64,000 nucleotides of DNA from Noviherbaspirillum malthae (GTDB taxonomy: Bacteria > Pseudomonadota > Gammaproteobacteria > Burkholderiales > Burkholderiaceae_D): assembly GCF_015352985.1 (NCBI RefSeq), contig NZ_JACYXF010000025.1:1-64000 (forward strand). Reading direction: 5' to 3'. Position 1 is the stretch's first letter; each line of letters opens with the position of its first letter. Positions 53,915 through 62,547 of the stretch are shown here, piece after piece. The notes under the pieces are model-generated. The model had not been told where the DNA came from. It ran no database searches and was given only the letters and a program-made list of their open reading frames with translations. Position numbers and translations under genes: made by a program.

Positions 53915-54415
53915 ATGACTGACAAGACCTACAATGTCCTCTTCCTCTGCACTGGCAATTCGGCACGCAGCATCATGGCTGAAGCGCTGGTAACCACCAT
54001 GGGCCAAGGCCGCTTCGAGGGCTACAGTGCTGGCAGCAAGCCTGTCGGCAAGGTCAATCCATTCGCCATTGAAGTGGTGGTGGAGGCAGGTTATCCCACC
54101 GAAAACTTGCGCAGCAAGAGCTGGGACGAGTTCGCCACGCCGGGTGCGCCGCAGATGGATATCATCATTACTGTCTGCGACAACGCGGCTGGGGAGGGAT
54201 GCCCGTACTGGCCCGGGCATCCAGCAACTGCACATTGGGGCTTCGAAGACCCAGCCGCCGTCGAGGGTACGGATGACGCCAAGCAGTTCGCATTCAGGCA
54301 TGTCGCCGAACAGATCAGGACGCGCATGCAGCTTCTCGTGGATCTACCGATCGAAACCATGTCCATAAAGGCGGTCCGCGAAGAGCTGCACCGCATCGGG
54401 AGAACAACGGTATGA
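53915..54415 (+). CDS. arsC: Arsenate reductase, low-molecular-weight phosphatase type
   Basis: The 166-residue protein has the CX5R loop C12-TGNSA-R18 near the N-terminus, as in thioredoxin- or mycothiol/glutaredoxin-linked LMW-PTPase-type ArsC, and a later Asp-containing segment HWGFEDPAAVEG that suits the general acid. It reduces arsenate to arsenite in the cytoplasm. It is tightly placed between arsR and the aquaglyceroporin gene, overlapping the latter by 4 bases. Confidence 0.87.
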   Translation: MTDKTYNVLFLCTGNSARSIMAEALVTTMGQGRFEGYSAGSKPVGKVNPFAIEVVVEAGYPTENLRSKSWDEFATPGAPQMDIIITVCDNAAGEGCPYWPGHPATAHWGFEDPAAVEGTDDAKQFAFRHVAEQIRTRMQLLVDLPIETMSIKAVREELHRIGRTTV

Positions 54416-55131
54416 CGCTTGCCAAGCGGTTGGTGGCTGAAGGGCTTGGCACGGCGCTGCTGCTGGCCGTGGTCATCGGTTCCGGCATCATGGGCGAACG
54501 CCTGGCCGGTGGCAATGTCGCTATTGCCTTGCTGGCCAATGCCGTTGCCACGGGGGCCGGACTGGCGGTGTTGATTCTAATGTTTGGCGCGATCTCGGGT
54601 GCACACTTCAACCCGCTAGTTACGCTTTCGGAAGTTTGGCAGCGCAATCTGCCCAGCAGGATGGCGGTACCTTACATCGTCATTCAGGTGACAGCTGCCT
54701 TTGTAGGCGTGGCTATTGCGCACATGATGTTCGGCGAGCCGGTATTTTCCACGTCGGGACACATACGGACGGGTCTTGATCAGTGGTGGAGCGAATTTAT
54801 CGCTACCTTCGGCTTACTGGCCACAATAATCAGTTGCTCACGTACTCGTCCAAGTATCACACCATCTGCCGTCGCGCTATACATCACCGCGGCGTATTGG
54901 TTTACGTCCTCTACCTCATTTGCGAACCCGGCTGTGACGCTGGCACGATCTGCCAGCAATACCTTTGCCGGTATTAGGCCGGAGGACGCACCCGGTTTCA
55001 TCATTGCCCAAGTTCTAGGAGCAGCCGTAGCGACACTTGTCTTTTCATGGCTCTATCCACGCCCGCCTACAGGGACAACGATCGCAGGCACTGTCGTACC
55101 CCGTGAAATCGCCGGAACTCAAGCAGGTTGA
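54412..55131 (+). CDS. aqpS: Aquaglyceroporin (AqpS-like) arsenite channel
   Basis: The 239-residue MIP-family protein has six hydrophobic spans. The first NPA box reads NPL (HFNPLVTL) and the second is canonical NPA (FANPAVTLAR). In AqpS-type arsenic operons the channel lets arsenite made by ArsC leave down its gradient. Here no ArsB or Acr3 pump is present, which supports that role. The 4-base overlap with arsC indicates coupled translation. The altered first box is known in other arsenic-linked channels; selectivity cannot be read from sequence. Confidence 0.75.
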   Translation: MTLAKRLVAEGLGTALLLAVVIGSGIMGERLAGGNVAIALLANAVATGAGLAVLILMFGAISGAHFNPLVTLSEVWQRNLPSRMAVPYIVIQVTAAFVGVAIAHMMFGEPVFSTSGHIRTGLDQWWSEFIATFGLLATIISCSRTRPSITPSAVALYITAAYWFTSSTSFANPAVTLARSASNTFAGIRPEDAPGFIIAQVLGAAVATLVFSWLYPRPPTGTTIAGTVVPREIAGTQAG

Positions 55132-55231
55132 ATGGTTATTCAGTGGAAGCAGCAAGTTCAGCACTGTACAACAGTATGACAAGCTCGTATGGCAGCTCAC
55201 GATGTGAGCGTCATCGGAGTGTAAGGAAGCA

Positions 55232-55265
55232 ACGGCTCACAGAGCTAAATTCGTCGGTGAGCCGT
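55232..55265. terminator. 9-bp hairpin between aquaporin and lipoprotein genes
   Basis: ACGGCTCAC (55232-55240) and GTGAGCCGT (55257-55265) are perfect arms with a 16-base loop between convergent genes. No T-tract; possibly bidirectional. Confidence 0.45.
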
Positions 55266-55291
55266 ATGATGATGGCGGCTGGTTCTACTGA

Positions 55292-55957
55292 TTATTCAGA
55301 GAATGCCAACAGCGTGCCGATAGTAGTCCCGTCATCTGTAACGATTCGAAAGCGCGCTGGCGCATAGTCGCTATCTACCATGATCGCTCCAGTCGCGACG
55401 CTAGGCAGTTCGCCGCAACCCGATGCCGACAAGTTGAGATTGAAGGTGCCTGGCAAAGTACTGGCGGTTGCCTTGCCTGATAGCTTACATGGGGTGCTAC
55501 CAGCGACAACGTCACCGCCGGACGTAAGGGAAAATAGAGCAGGTGCCCCGTTCGAAAGGCGGGTTACATAGCTGCCTGCCAGCGAAGCAACGTCGAGAGT
55601 AGAAGTCACCAGCTTGGTGTTGCTAAGCAGTTGCAAATTGACGTTTTGCTTAGCAGCAGGCGCGGTCCTCCACGCGCCTGCACCGTTACGTCGATAAACG
55701 TTCTTGGCCTGACCGGTCTCATCCTCAACGATTAGTAGTCGATTGCCATCGGCGCCAGCGTAGTACTTGCCGACGGTGGGATTTTCCTGATCGCCGATGC
55801 TGACGACATAAGACCCCTCGGACAAGTCGCTGACCCGGATTTCAGGCTTGGCGACGCTAGTCTGTGCGTCACCATCGCTGCTGCCGCATGCGACGAGTGC
55901 CAGTACGAGAAGGAGCGGGCAAAGGTCCGCTGCATGGCGAATCACATTACTTTCCAT
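55292..55957 (-). CDS. Predicted lipoprotein
   Basis: The 221-residue protein has a type II signal with lipobox LVAC (LLLVLALVACGSSDGD). The mature part is rich in Gly, Ser and Thr with beta-strand-like repeats (VSIGDQENPTVGKYYAGADG, then NRLLIVEDETGQ) and two later cysteines that could form a disulphide. No family is recognised. It starts 9 bases after the SurE-like gene and is surely cotranscribed with it, probably from the Pho promoter, so a role in phosphate scavenging at the outer membrane is possible. Confidence 0.7.
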   Translation of the reverse strand: MESNVIRHAADLCPLLLVLALVACGSSDGDAQTSVAKPEIRVSDLSEGSYVVSIGDQENPTVGKYYAGADGNRLLIVEDETGQAKNVYRRNGAGAWRTAPAAKQNVNLQLLSNTKLVTSTLDVASLAGSYVTRLSNGAPALFSLTSGGDVVAGSTPCKLSGKATASTLPGTFNLNLSASGCGELPSVATGAIMVDSDYAPARFRIVTDDGTTIGTLLAFSE

Positions 55958-55966
55958 GGTGTCCTC

Positions 55967-56917
55967 TTATTGTGCCAGCAGGTCACGCAGACGCAGACGC
56001 AGCCATTGCTGAGCTGCAGGCCGGTGTTCAAAGCCAACCTGCATCGCAGACACCGATACCTTGCTCTTGGAGACTAACGATTCGTCTTCTGCCTGGTCTG
56101 CAGTGGGAGTGCCGGCAGCTCCGATTGTCAATCCATAGGGTGCAGAGTTCTTGAACTTGAAATTGTAGAGGTCATAGCTGCCGATGCGCGAGAACGCGAA
56201 TGGGCTGTTAGCTGCAGGGGCGTTCGGGAAATTGACATTCAGAGCTACGCCCGCAGGGAGCAGGGCATTTGTTCCAGCTTTTGCCTGCAATGCTTTCAAA
56301 AGTTTGACAGTGAGTTGGGCGACCACTGAGGAATACGCGTTGGCCAGATTGGTATTGTCCACCGTATCTGTACCAGCGCTCAGGGCGACTGCTGGAATGC
56401 CACGGCCAGCAGCGAACTGCGCATTGCCAATAGTACCGGAATTTACTACTACCTTGCCAACGTTCTGTCCTTCATTGGGTCCGGACAGGACCAGATCCGG
56501 TACCTTGTTCCAGCGGGCAGGCGCCAACACGTCCAAACCATACATGGTCGCCATTACCGGTGTGCCATGCACATAATGGAAATCACCATTGGTGTAACCC
56601 CCTTTGGTAAAGGGGCCGACGGCGGGTGCGCCAATGGGGGCAGCACCATTATGGCAGCCGCCCTCAGCTTCGATCTGGGTCTTATCGTTGTCGGCAATGA
56701 TCGTGGTGGTGCTATACATTACGATGGCTGCGCCGCGGCCACTCTGGCCAGAGCAGGGCACGGAAACGATGACTTGGTGGCCATCGGCCTTGAGCGCATC
56801 GTACATGGCCTTCAGGTTACTCGTTAAGCCGTCATCGTTTGACAGAAGGATGTTCAGAGCAAATGCAGGGCTGGTGCAGGCGAGAAGCATTGCGGCAGCA
56901 ATAGGGCAGTATTTCAT
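55967..56917 (-). CDS. surE: Secreted SurE-like acid phosphatase/5'-nucleotidase
   Basis: The 316-residue protein has a Sec signal peptide (MKYCPIAAAMLLACTSPAFA) before the SurE fold: ILLSNDDGLTSNLKAMYDAL with the metal-binding DD, VPCSGQSGRG, DLVLSGPNEGQNVG and NSGTIGNAQFAAGRGIPA. Standard SurE is cytoplasmic; exported relatives act as acid phosphatases or nucleotidases. A well-formed Pho promoter precedes it, fitting a scavenging role. The downstream lipoprotein gene is cotranscribed. Confidence 0.82.
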   Translation of the reverse strand: MKYCPIAAAMLLACTSPAFALNILLSNDDGLTSNLKAMYDALKADGHQVIVSVPCSGQSGRGAAIVMYSTTTIIADNDKTQIEAEGGCHNGAAPIGAPAVGPFTKGGYTNGDFHYVHGTPVMATMYGLDVLAPARWNKVPDLVLSGPNEGQNVGKVVVNSGTIGNAQFAAGRGIPAVALSAGTDTVDNTNLANAYSSVVAQLTVKLLKALQAKAGTNALLPAGVALNVNFPNAPAANSPFAFSRIGSYDLYNFKFKNSAPYGLTIGAAGTPTADQAEDESLVSKSKVSVSAMQVGFEHRPAAQQWLRLRLRDLLAQ

Positions 56918-56975
56918 AGCTAGTTTTGAGCTGATTTAGAGAGTGTTGCTGCAAGAGAGAAGCATTGAAGCCGCA

Positions 56976-57009
56976 AGCATATTGGTCAAATATGACAAGG
57001 GCATGAAGC
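56976..57009 (-). promoter_or_regulatory. Pho-box promoter of the surE-lipoprotein operon
   Basis: On the minus strand: GCTTCAT-GCCC-TTGTCAT (57009-56992), 10 bases, then -10 TATGCT (56981-56976). The start codon lies 58 bases downstream of the -10. Confidence 0.75.
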
Positions 57010-57155
57010 CTCGACAAGATGCTTTCATCAAGCAAATCCCTAACAGCCTCCGGCAAATAGACGTTATTGGAGGCGAATCTGCTATCACGATTGGAAATGT
57101 GGCATATTCGATAAAACGCCTAGAAAAATGGTGCATTGCAGCGTAGATTGGGCTC

Positions 57156-57782
57156 ATGAATATCATCTACGTTCACGGAAACCAGTCCACAGGACAGAGT
57201 TTCAATTTCATCCGTTCGCATCTAGCCAGCCATGCGTCGATAGTGCTGGAATATGATAGCCAGAACGGCTTTTACCGCAATCACCATGACATGCTCGAAC
57301 GTATCAAACATGTCGAGGACATTTTCTTCATCGGTCACTCCCTTGGAGGGATTCACGCGCTCCATCTTGCAAATGCATTGGTTGACAACGTACTGGGTGC
57401 GGTAACTTTGAGCACGCCCTATGGAGGCAGTAAAGCGGCCGAAATGGTGCAATTTCTCCTTCCTTTCAATAAGGTTGTACAAGATATTCAACCGCTCAGC
57501 GCGCCCATTCTGGAGGCAAACGCCTTTCCGGTAGCGCAGCCGTGGGTCAATATTGTGACCACGGCAGGTCACTCACCCTTTATGCCAGCCGCTAACGATG
57601 GCGTTGTGACGCTTGAGTCAATGCGCCACCGTCAAGACATCAGAGTGATCGAAGTGGCGAGCAATCACTACGAAGTGCTGTTGAATTATGAAGCTGTTCG
57701 CATCATTAAATACACGATCGAAGAGGTGGAAAGCCAAGCTATGCAAGGGATAGGAATGGATAGCAGGTCTTTTTCGTATTAA
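57156..57782 (+). CDS. Alpha/beta hydrolase, lipase-like
   Basis: The 208-residue protein has the hydrolase fold with oxyanion segment IIYVHGNQSTGQSF, nucleophile elbow GHSLGG, a likely Asp in AANDGVV and His in ASNHYEVL. It is cytoplasmic (no signal). It resembles small lipase/esterases or palmitoyl-thioesterase-type hydrolases; substrate unknown. A weakly supported upstream frame (56943-57146) could be a cotranscribed small protein but is not called. Confidence 0.75.
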   Translation: MNIIYVHGNQSTGQSFNFIRSHLASHASIVLEYDSQNGFYRNHHDMLERIKHVEDIFFIGHSLGGIHALHLANALVDNVLGAVTLSTPYGGSKAAEMVQFLLPFNKVVQDIQPLSAPILEANAFPVAQPWVNIVTTAGHSPFMPAANDGVVTLESMRHRQDIRVIEVASNHYEVLLNYEAVRIIKYTIEEVESQAMQGIGMDSRSFSY

Positions 57783-57830
57783 CCAACAACCTCGAAGTCG
57801 GTTCATGGCTCGGGTTGGCTCGTAGCGCAC

Positions 57831-60524
57831 TTACGCCGTCGATGGAAAAAACCACTTCGGAAGTATCGGCTGGGTGTCGCTGGCGGGAAGGGGCTGTGAA
57901 ACGTAGAAACCTTGTATCTCATCACAACGAAGCGCCTTGAGTAATTTGATTTGCTCAAGCGTTTCGACTCCCTCTGCTACAACGCGCATCCCGAGGCCAT
58001 GCGCCATCGTAATGATAGCCTGGAAGAGCACCCTGCCTTCGTTGGCAGTGACTAATTCGTTCGTAAAGGTACGATCCACCTTCAGGACGTCAAAGTCAAG
58101 CCGCTGCAATTGCGAAAGCGATGAGTACCCGGTCCCGAAATCGTCAACAAGGATCTTGATTCCCATTTGCCGAATTGCGTGCAGCTTGGTCGTTACCTCG
58201 TCATTCTCGCTCATCATGGATGACTCAGTGACTTCAATCTCAATAAGCCTTGGGTCGACATGATGGCGCTCGATGGCTTCCTGGAGAATGGTTGCGATAT
58301 TACCTTCGTTGAACTGACGAGGGGACACGTTGATGGATACGGGAACGAGTTCTTGGCCGCGTTTGGACCAGTCAGCCATTTGCGCACAGACCTTTTCAAT
58401 CACTATCTTCCCCAAAGAAATGATGATTCCGGTCTCCTCTGCCATCGGGATGAATTCGTTCGGCACGACGATGCCGTGGGTTGGATGAGCCCATCTCACC
58501 AGAGCTTCCATGCTGGACGTAATGCCGGTGGCAATATCAACGCGGGGCTGATAATAAATGACGAATTGGTCATGGTCCACTGCATGGCGTATCTCTGCTT
58601 CCTTCTCGTGTTTGGCGCGGATGGCATCATAGAATCGTTGGTCAAAGAACCGGAAATTGCGTTTCCCGCTCGTCTTCACGGAATACATTGCAATGTCAGC
58701 GTTGTTCAACAATGAATTGGCGTCACTGCCGTCGGAAGGAAACATGCTGATCCCGATAGAGGCGCCAACACAGGCCATGCCTTGCCTGAGGTGAAACGGC
58801 TCTTCAAACGCATGTAAGACGCGTGAAGCGACATGGGATGCATCGCCGCTGTGGTAAATCTTTTCGGTGATGACCACGAATTCGTCTCCTCCGATGCGGA
58901 TGACATGGTCGCGTGGGCGTACCGCAAGCTTCAAGCGTTTCCCGACATGGCGTAGCAAGTCGTCGCCAGCCTCGTGGCCTAGGGTATCGTTGACCTTCTT
59001 GAAACCATCGAGGTCTAGAAACAGGATGGCCAATGCACAGCCCATCCCGCGTGCATTATCGATTGCACTTGGAAGATAGCTGTTCACCCAGTGACGGTTA
59101 GGCAGCCCGGTCAGGGCATCATGGTTTCCGCGACGCTCCAACTCCGCGACATGCGCTTTTGACTCACTGATGTCGCGCATCGTAATGGCCAAAACGTCCT
59201 CCGAACGTACGATTCGTATGTGGAACCAGCTGGGCGCCTCAGGGTCCGTTCGGGGGATCTCTATGTCGCTCTCGTAGGCGCCAACCTCCATAGCCTGGGA
59301 GAATATTTGCTTCGCCCGTTCCCGGCGCTCCGCGTCGCGGAATAGACGCGATATACGTTTGCCCGCGATATCCAAAGGTTGTTTCTGGAAAAAGCGAGCA
59401 CCGTTCGAATTACAGTCCATGACCTCGTAGTCTGTGATGATGTCATCCTTTCTGGGTATCGGTTTGAGGATGTAAAAACCTTCCTGACCTTCCTCCGTCG
59501 CTATTCGATATGCAGCCTTGCTCAAGCTAACTTGGAATTTTCGCCAAGCCAGGCGCACACTCATCGCCATTGCGATAAGCGTGAATAGCGCCAGTGCAAT
59601 GGTATTTTGAATCGCCTGTGAAACTGCGGCAGTCTGGTGAGTCCGGTAGCCGGCTAGCGCATCCTTCTCATCGAGTCCGCTTAAAGCGAAGAGGGGATAT
59701 TGTGCGACTTTGTACCACCCAAGATACCGATTTCTCTCATCCTCAAAGTAGTCCTTATCTCTGAGGAAGGTGCTGCCATTCCCGCCTTGGAGGACCGGGA
59801 GCTGGCGCATGGGTGCCTCGTTCCAGCGATAGACTTTCCCGCCAATACGCATCGCTCGAAGGTTTTTGTCTGTACCGAGGATTCCGACGATGTCGTTCGC
59901 TCCCATGAGCATGGCGTCGTAGGTACCGGACAGGTATTCAGGCGACACAGAAGCCCTGACAACCCCATCGAAGTTTCCTTCCTTGGTCACTATTCTCCGC
60001 GAAAAGTGAATCACACTTTTCTTGGAAGAACGTCCAAGGGTAAGCCGGTCAATGTATAACGAGTCGATATCGGAATCGCGTTGTACTTGAAAATACGCTC
60101 GATCTAAAACGACGAGACCTTCCACTTCATTGTAAGTGCTGGTGACATGCACACCGTCACGGTCAGTGATGGCTACGTTGAAAAAACTATTGGATGGAAA
60201 CAATCCGTGTTTTTCCTTTACCGTGTCAAGGCGAAGCTGCCCATTGGTCAGCTCCCATTCGTAGCGCACGTGTAGCAACAGTTGGTCAATTACCTCAATG
60301 GTTTGAGCCATCCGTTCGGCATGACTTCGGGCGAGTATGAGTGCCTCTTTCTCGATATCGGTCTCAACGGTCTTACGTTCATGGTCCAGTCGCTGGAGAA
60401 GACTGCCCCAGCCGACCAGAGAAATCAGCAACGCCACGATCGGCCAGACGAGTAAAAGCTTTGTATTGCCGCGTAGAAATCGCAATCTTTGAAGGCTTCG
60501 TGTTATTCGGGCAGAGTGGGCCAC
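57831..60524 (-). CDS. Membrane Cache-PAS-GGDEF-EAL cyclic-di-GMP protein
   Basis: The 897-residue protein has a membrane helix (about 22-44), a periplasmic double-Cache-like domain (about 45-290), a second helix (about 305-325), a PAS region (about 340-460), GGDEF (about 470-630, motif intact in IRIGGDEFVVI) and EAL (about 640-890, MEALVRW, DDFGTGYSSL, EGVET). Both enzymatic motifs are complete. It links an extracellular small-molecule signal to c-di-GMP. GTG 60524 has AGAGG 5 bases upstream. It is monocistronic in appearance. Confidence 0.9.
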   Translation of the reverse strand: MAHSARITRSLQRLRFLRGNTKLLLVWPIVALLISLVGWGSLLQRLDHERKTVETDIEKEALILARSHAERMAQTIEVIDQLLLHVRYEWELTNGQLRLDTVKEKHGLFPSNSFFNVAITDRDGVHVTSTYNEVEGLVVLDRAYFQVQRDSDIDSLYIDRLTLGRSSKKSVIHFSRRIVTKEGNFDGVVRASVSPEYLSGTYDAMLMGANDIVGILGTDKNLRAMRIGGKVYRWNEAPMRQLPVLQGGNGSTFLRDKDYFEDERNRYLGWYKVAQYPLFALSGLDEKDALAGYRTHQTAAVSQAIQNTIALALFTLIAMAMSVRLAWRKFQVSLSKAAYRIATEEGQEGFYILKPIPRKDDIITDYEVMDCNSNGARFFQKQPLDIAGKRISRLFRDAERRERAKQIFSQAMEVGAYESDIEIPRTDPEAPSWFHIRIVRSEDVLAITMRDISESKAHVAELERRGNHDALTGLPNRHWVNSYLPSAIDNARGMGCALAILFLDLDGFKKVNDTLGHEAGDDLLRHVGKRLKLAVRPRDHVIRIGGDEFVVITEKIYHSGDASHVASRVLHAFEEPFHLRQGMACVGASIGISMFPSDGSDANSLLNNADIAMYSVKTSGKRNFRFFDQRFYDAIRAKHEKEAEIRHAVDHDQFVIYYQPRVDIATGITSSMEALVRWAHPTHGIVVPNEFIPMAEETGIIISLGKIVIEKVCAQMADWSKRGQELVPVSINVSPRQFNEGNIATILQEAIERHHVDPRLIEIEVTESSMMSENDEVTTKLHAIRQMGIKILVDDFGTGYSSLSQLQRLDFDVLKVDRTFTNELVTANEGRVLFQAIITMAHGLGMRVVAEGVETLEQIKLLKALRCDEIQGFYVSQPLPASDTQPILPKWFFPSTA

Positions 60525-60877
60525 ATACGCCTCTCAAATAAATCTTTGTGGGAACGGCGTCTATATGCAGGTTCACCTTGGATAGGATATAGCACCCAGA
60601 CCTCTGGCTGCACTTTCCATGATGGCTTCTATGTCCGATAATAAATAAGACCTAGAGTTTAGAGCCATCCCGTCTAATAACTTCTGACGTATATCCACAC
60701 GCGGATGCGAATAACATTGGACGACCCACTATACATGCTGCAACCAATACAACAATGACGACATTGACGTTTCTAGTCTCCCATTCAGGCGAAAAGCGCT
60801 TGTCGATCCTAAAAGAGATACGTTTGACAACATACCATGCTTGTGGCATCCATTGTCAGCGATAGAGTAAGCGAATC
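60525..60877. other. Intergenic, nothing recognised
   Basis: About 350 AT-rich bases between two minus-strand genes. It presumably contains the promoter of the GGDEF-EAL gene. No repeat or RNA structure was recognised. Confidence 0.4.
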
Positions 60878-61636
60878 CTATATTCGGCTTCGTTCAATTG
60901 CAATTGCCGCCAGTAGCGCTTCTGCGATAGCGGGCCGGCAGATCACCAGGTCAGGTGTACGCGGAAGTGCCTGATTGAACGCCAGCGGCGTGCCGTCAAT
61001 GCGCGATACATGCAGACCTGCCGCAGTGCATACCGCTGCCGGTGCGCAACTGTCCCATTCCGCCATCTCGCCGATGGCCAAGTACGCATCTGCATCACCA
61101 CGCAGCACCGCCATGCCCTTGGCTCCAGCCGAACCCATTCTGATCAGGTCGGCACCGAGCGTCATGGCTACACTGGCTGCGAATGCAGTCGGGCGTGTCC
61201 TGCTTACCACAATGCGTAATGCTTGCTTTTCGTTCACAGAATATCGCGTTGCGCTCCCAGTGTTATAGGTGACCCCTTGAGCAGGTAGCGACACTGCAGC
61301 AGCGGTTGGGATACCGTCTACGCATAAGGCGACATGTACTGCCCAGTCATTTCGATTTCCCGATTCGGAATACTCGCGTGTGCCATCCAGCGGATCGACA
61401 ATCCATACTCGCCGCTGTTGTAACCGCCTCTCGTCGGGCGGTGCTTCTTCAGACAGGATCGCGTCACTCGGCCGGTGGAGGCGTATTGCCCGATCGATGA
61501 ACTGCTGCGCAACGGCGTCTGCGGCATCGCCGAGTGCGCCATTACTGAGCACAGCACTAGCTTTAAGCGCCATCAGGAGTCGACCAGCGTCATTGGCGAT
61601 GTGCATCGCAAGTTGGTGGTCGTCATCGAAAGTCAT
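60878..61636 (-). CDS. cysQ: CysQ-like inositol monophosphatase-family phosphatase
   Basis: The 252-residue protein has the IMPase motifs: SEEAPPD, the metal site WIVDPLDGTREYSE, and the C-terminal AEWDSCAPAAVCTAAGLHVS with DGTPLAFNQ, the pattern of CysQ-type 3'(2'),5'-bisphosphate nucleotidases rather than SuhB. It removes 3'-phosphoadenosine 5'-phosphate made in sulfate assimilation, releasing AMP and phosphate; other small phosphoesters are possible. ATG 61636 or GTG 61645 may be the start. Repeats of GTAAC lie upstream. Confidence 0.72.
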   Translation of the reverse strand: MTFDDDHQLAMHIANDAGRLLMALKASAVLSNGALGDAADAVAQQFIDRAIRLHRPSDAILSEEAPPDERRLQQRRVWIVDPLDGTREYSESGNRNDWAVHVALCVDGIPTAAAVSLPAQGVTYNTGSATRYSVNEKQALRIVVSRTRPTAFAASVAMTLGADLIRMGSAGAKGMAVLRGDADAYLAIGEMAEWDSCAPAAVCTAAGLHVSRIDGTPLAFNQALPRTPDLVICRPAIAEALLAAIAIERSRI

Positions 61637-62141
61637 GGTGTGCACAGATGATCAGCTCGGTAACTTGAAATCATTGCACAATTCCGATGTAACGGTAACT
61701 TGGTTACGCTTAAATCCTATGGTGCCGCCGCAGAATCGAAAATGGTGATTGAGGAGTGGGCGACCCATGACTCCCCATATCAAGTATAGAGCTGCAGGAC
61801 TCTTGGCTGCTCTTGAGAGTAAAGAGGTTGGAGCAGGGCCGCGTATCAGCTATGATACATGCATTGACAAAGGTTCCAGGCAAAGGAAGATCCGTTGATT
61901 TTGCGCGGGCTGCCGCAACATTTCCGATGGAGCCAGAGAGCGGCCGTGCCTTTGGCAACACCATAAGGCAACGTCAATATCGGTAACCTGTGGAACGATG
62001 ATTGTCCTCAACTACTTCAGCGATTACCTACGGCGGACCTGAGGGAGGATCGCGGCTATAGGCCAAGCATCGTTGGTCACTCGCCCCCGGGCGAAAACCC
62101 ACGGGCGACAGGCGTCGCCAAGAGAAGAGGCTACACTACAT
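61637..62141. other. Intergenic region up to the second Tn3 remnant
   Basis: No gene is supported. GTAAC at 61689 and 61695 and its complement GTTAC at 61703, with a further GTAACTTG at 61660 repeated at 61695, form a cluster upstream of the CysQ-like gene that could be an operator. The rest looks like decayed sequence next to the transposon end. Confidence 0.35.
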
Positions 62142-62547
62142 GGGGTGCTTTCGTTTTTGCTGCATTTTACGACGGTAGCGCGAGCAAGCATCCATGCGGG
62201 TTTGCGGCGAGCGCCATTCAAATAACCTCATTAAATCAATAATTTGCTGTCTACCCCCTAAGCGATAAGATTCCGGTCCTTTCCTTTTTCATAACGGAAC
62301 AATGGACCAGTGGCGCGTACCTTATCTTGGCTTGCGGCAGATCCCCTCCGATCTCACTGCCTTCGAACTGGACATCTTCTTTACCTTTTCACCCAAGGAG
62401 ATCGAACTGATTGATTCGCGGCGATCGGACCTATACCGTCTGGCGCTGGCCCTTCATATCGGATTCGTCCGCATGTCCGGACGTACGCTGGACGCGTACA
62501 AGCAAATTCCGAAGGTACTCTGGAAACACCACCTATGCCAATCCTAA
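62142..62547 (+). mobile_element. Tn3-family transposon end with truncated transposase (copy 2)
   Basis: It starts with GGGGTGCTTTCGTTTTTGCT, a Tn3/IS1071-like terminal repeat pattern with GACGGTA near position 30 of the end. It is about 280 bases homologous to copy 1 at 12641 in the same orientation, 49.5 kb away. It contains the transposase 5' end, listed separately. The opposite end and most of the transposase are missing. Confidence 0.78.
62302..62547 (+). pseudogene. tnpA: Truncated Tn3-family transposase N-terminus (DUF4158)
   Basis: The 81 codons match the DUF4158 N-terminal domain of Tn3-family transposases: MDQWRVPYLGLRQIPSDLTA, FELDIFFTFSPKEIELID, RRSDLYRLALALHIGFVRMS and LWKHH. 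Full-length proteins are around 950-1000 residues with a C-terminal DDE domain, so about nine tenths is lost. The frame ends at a TAA after LCQS, where homology stops. It is a fossil without activity of its own. Confidence 0.8.

Noticed and set aside
56943-57146. 67-codon frame upstream of the alpha/beta hydrolase
   Set aside because: It overlaps the Pho promoter of surE on the other strand and lacks a properly spaced ribosome binding site. It could be real, but the evidence is too thin to call.
61710-61964. 84-codon minus-strand frame upstream of the CysQ-like gene
   Set aside because: No ribosome binding site, low-complexity composition and no family likeness.
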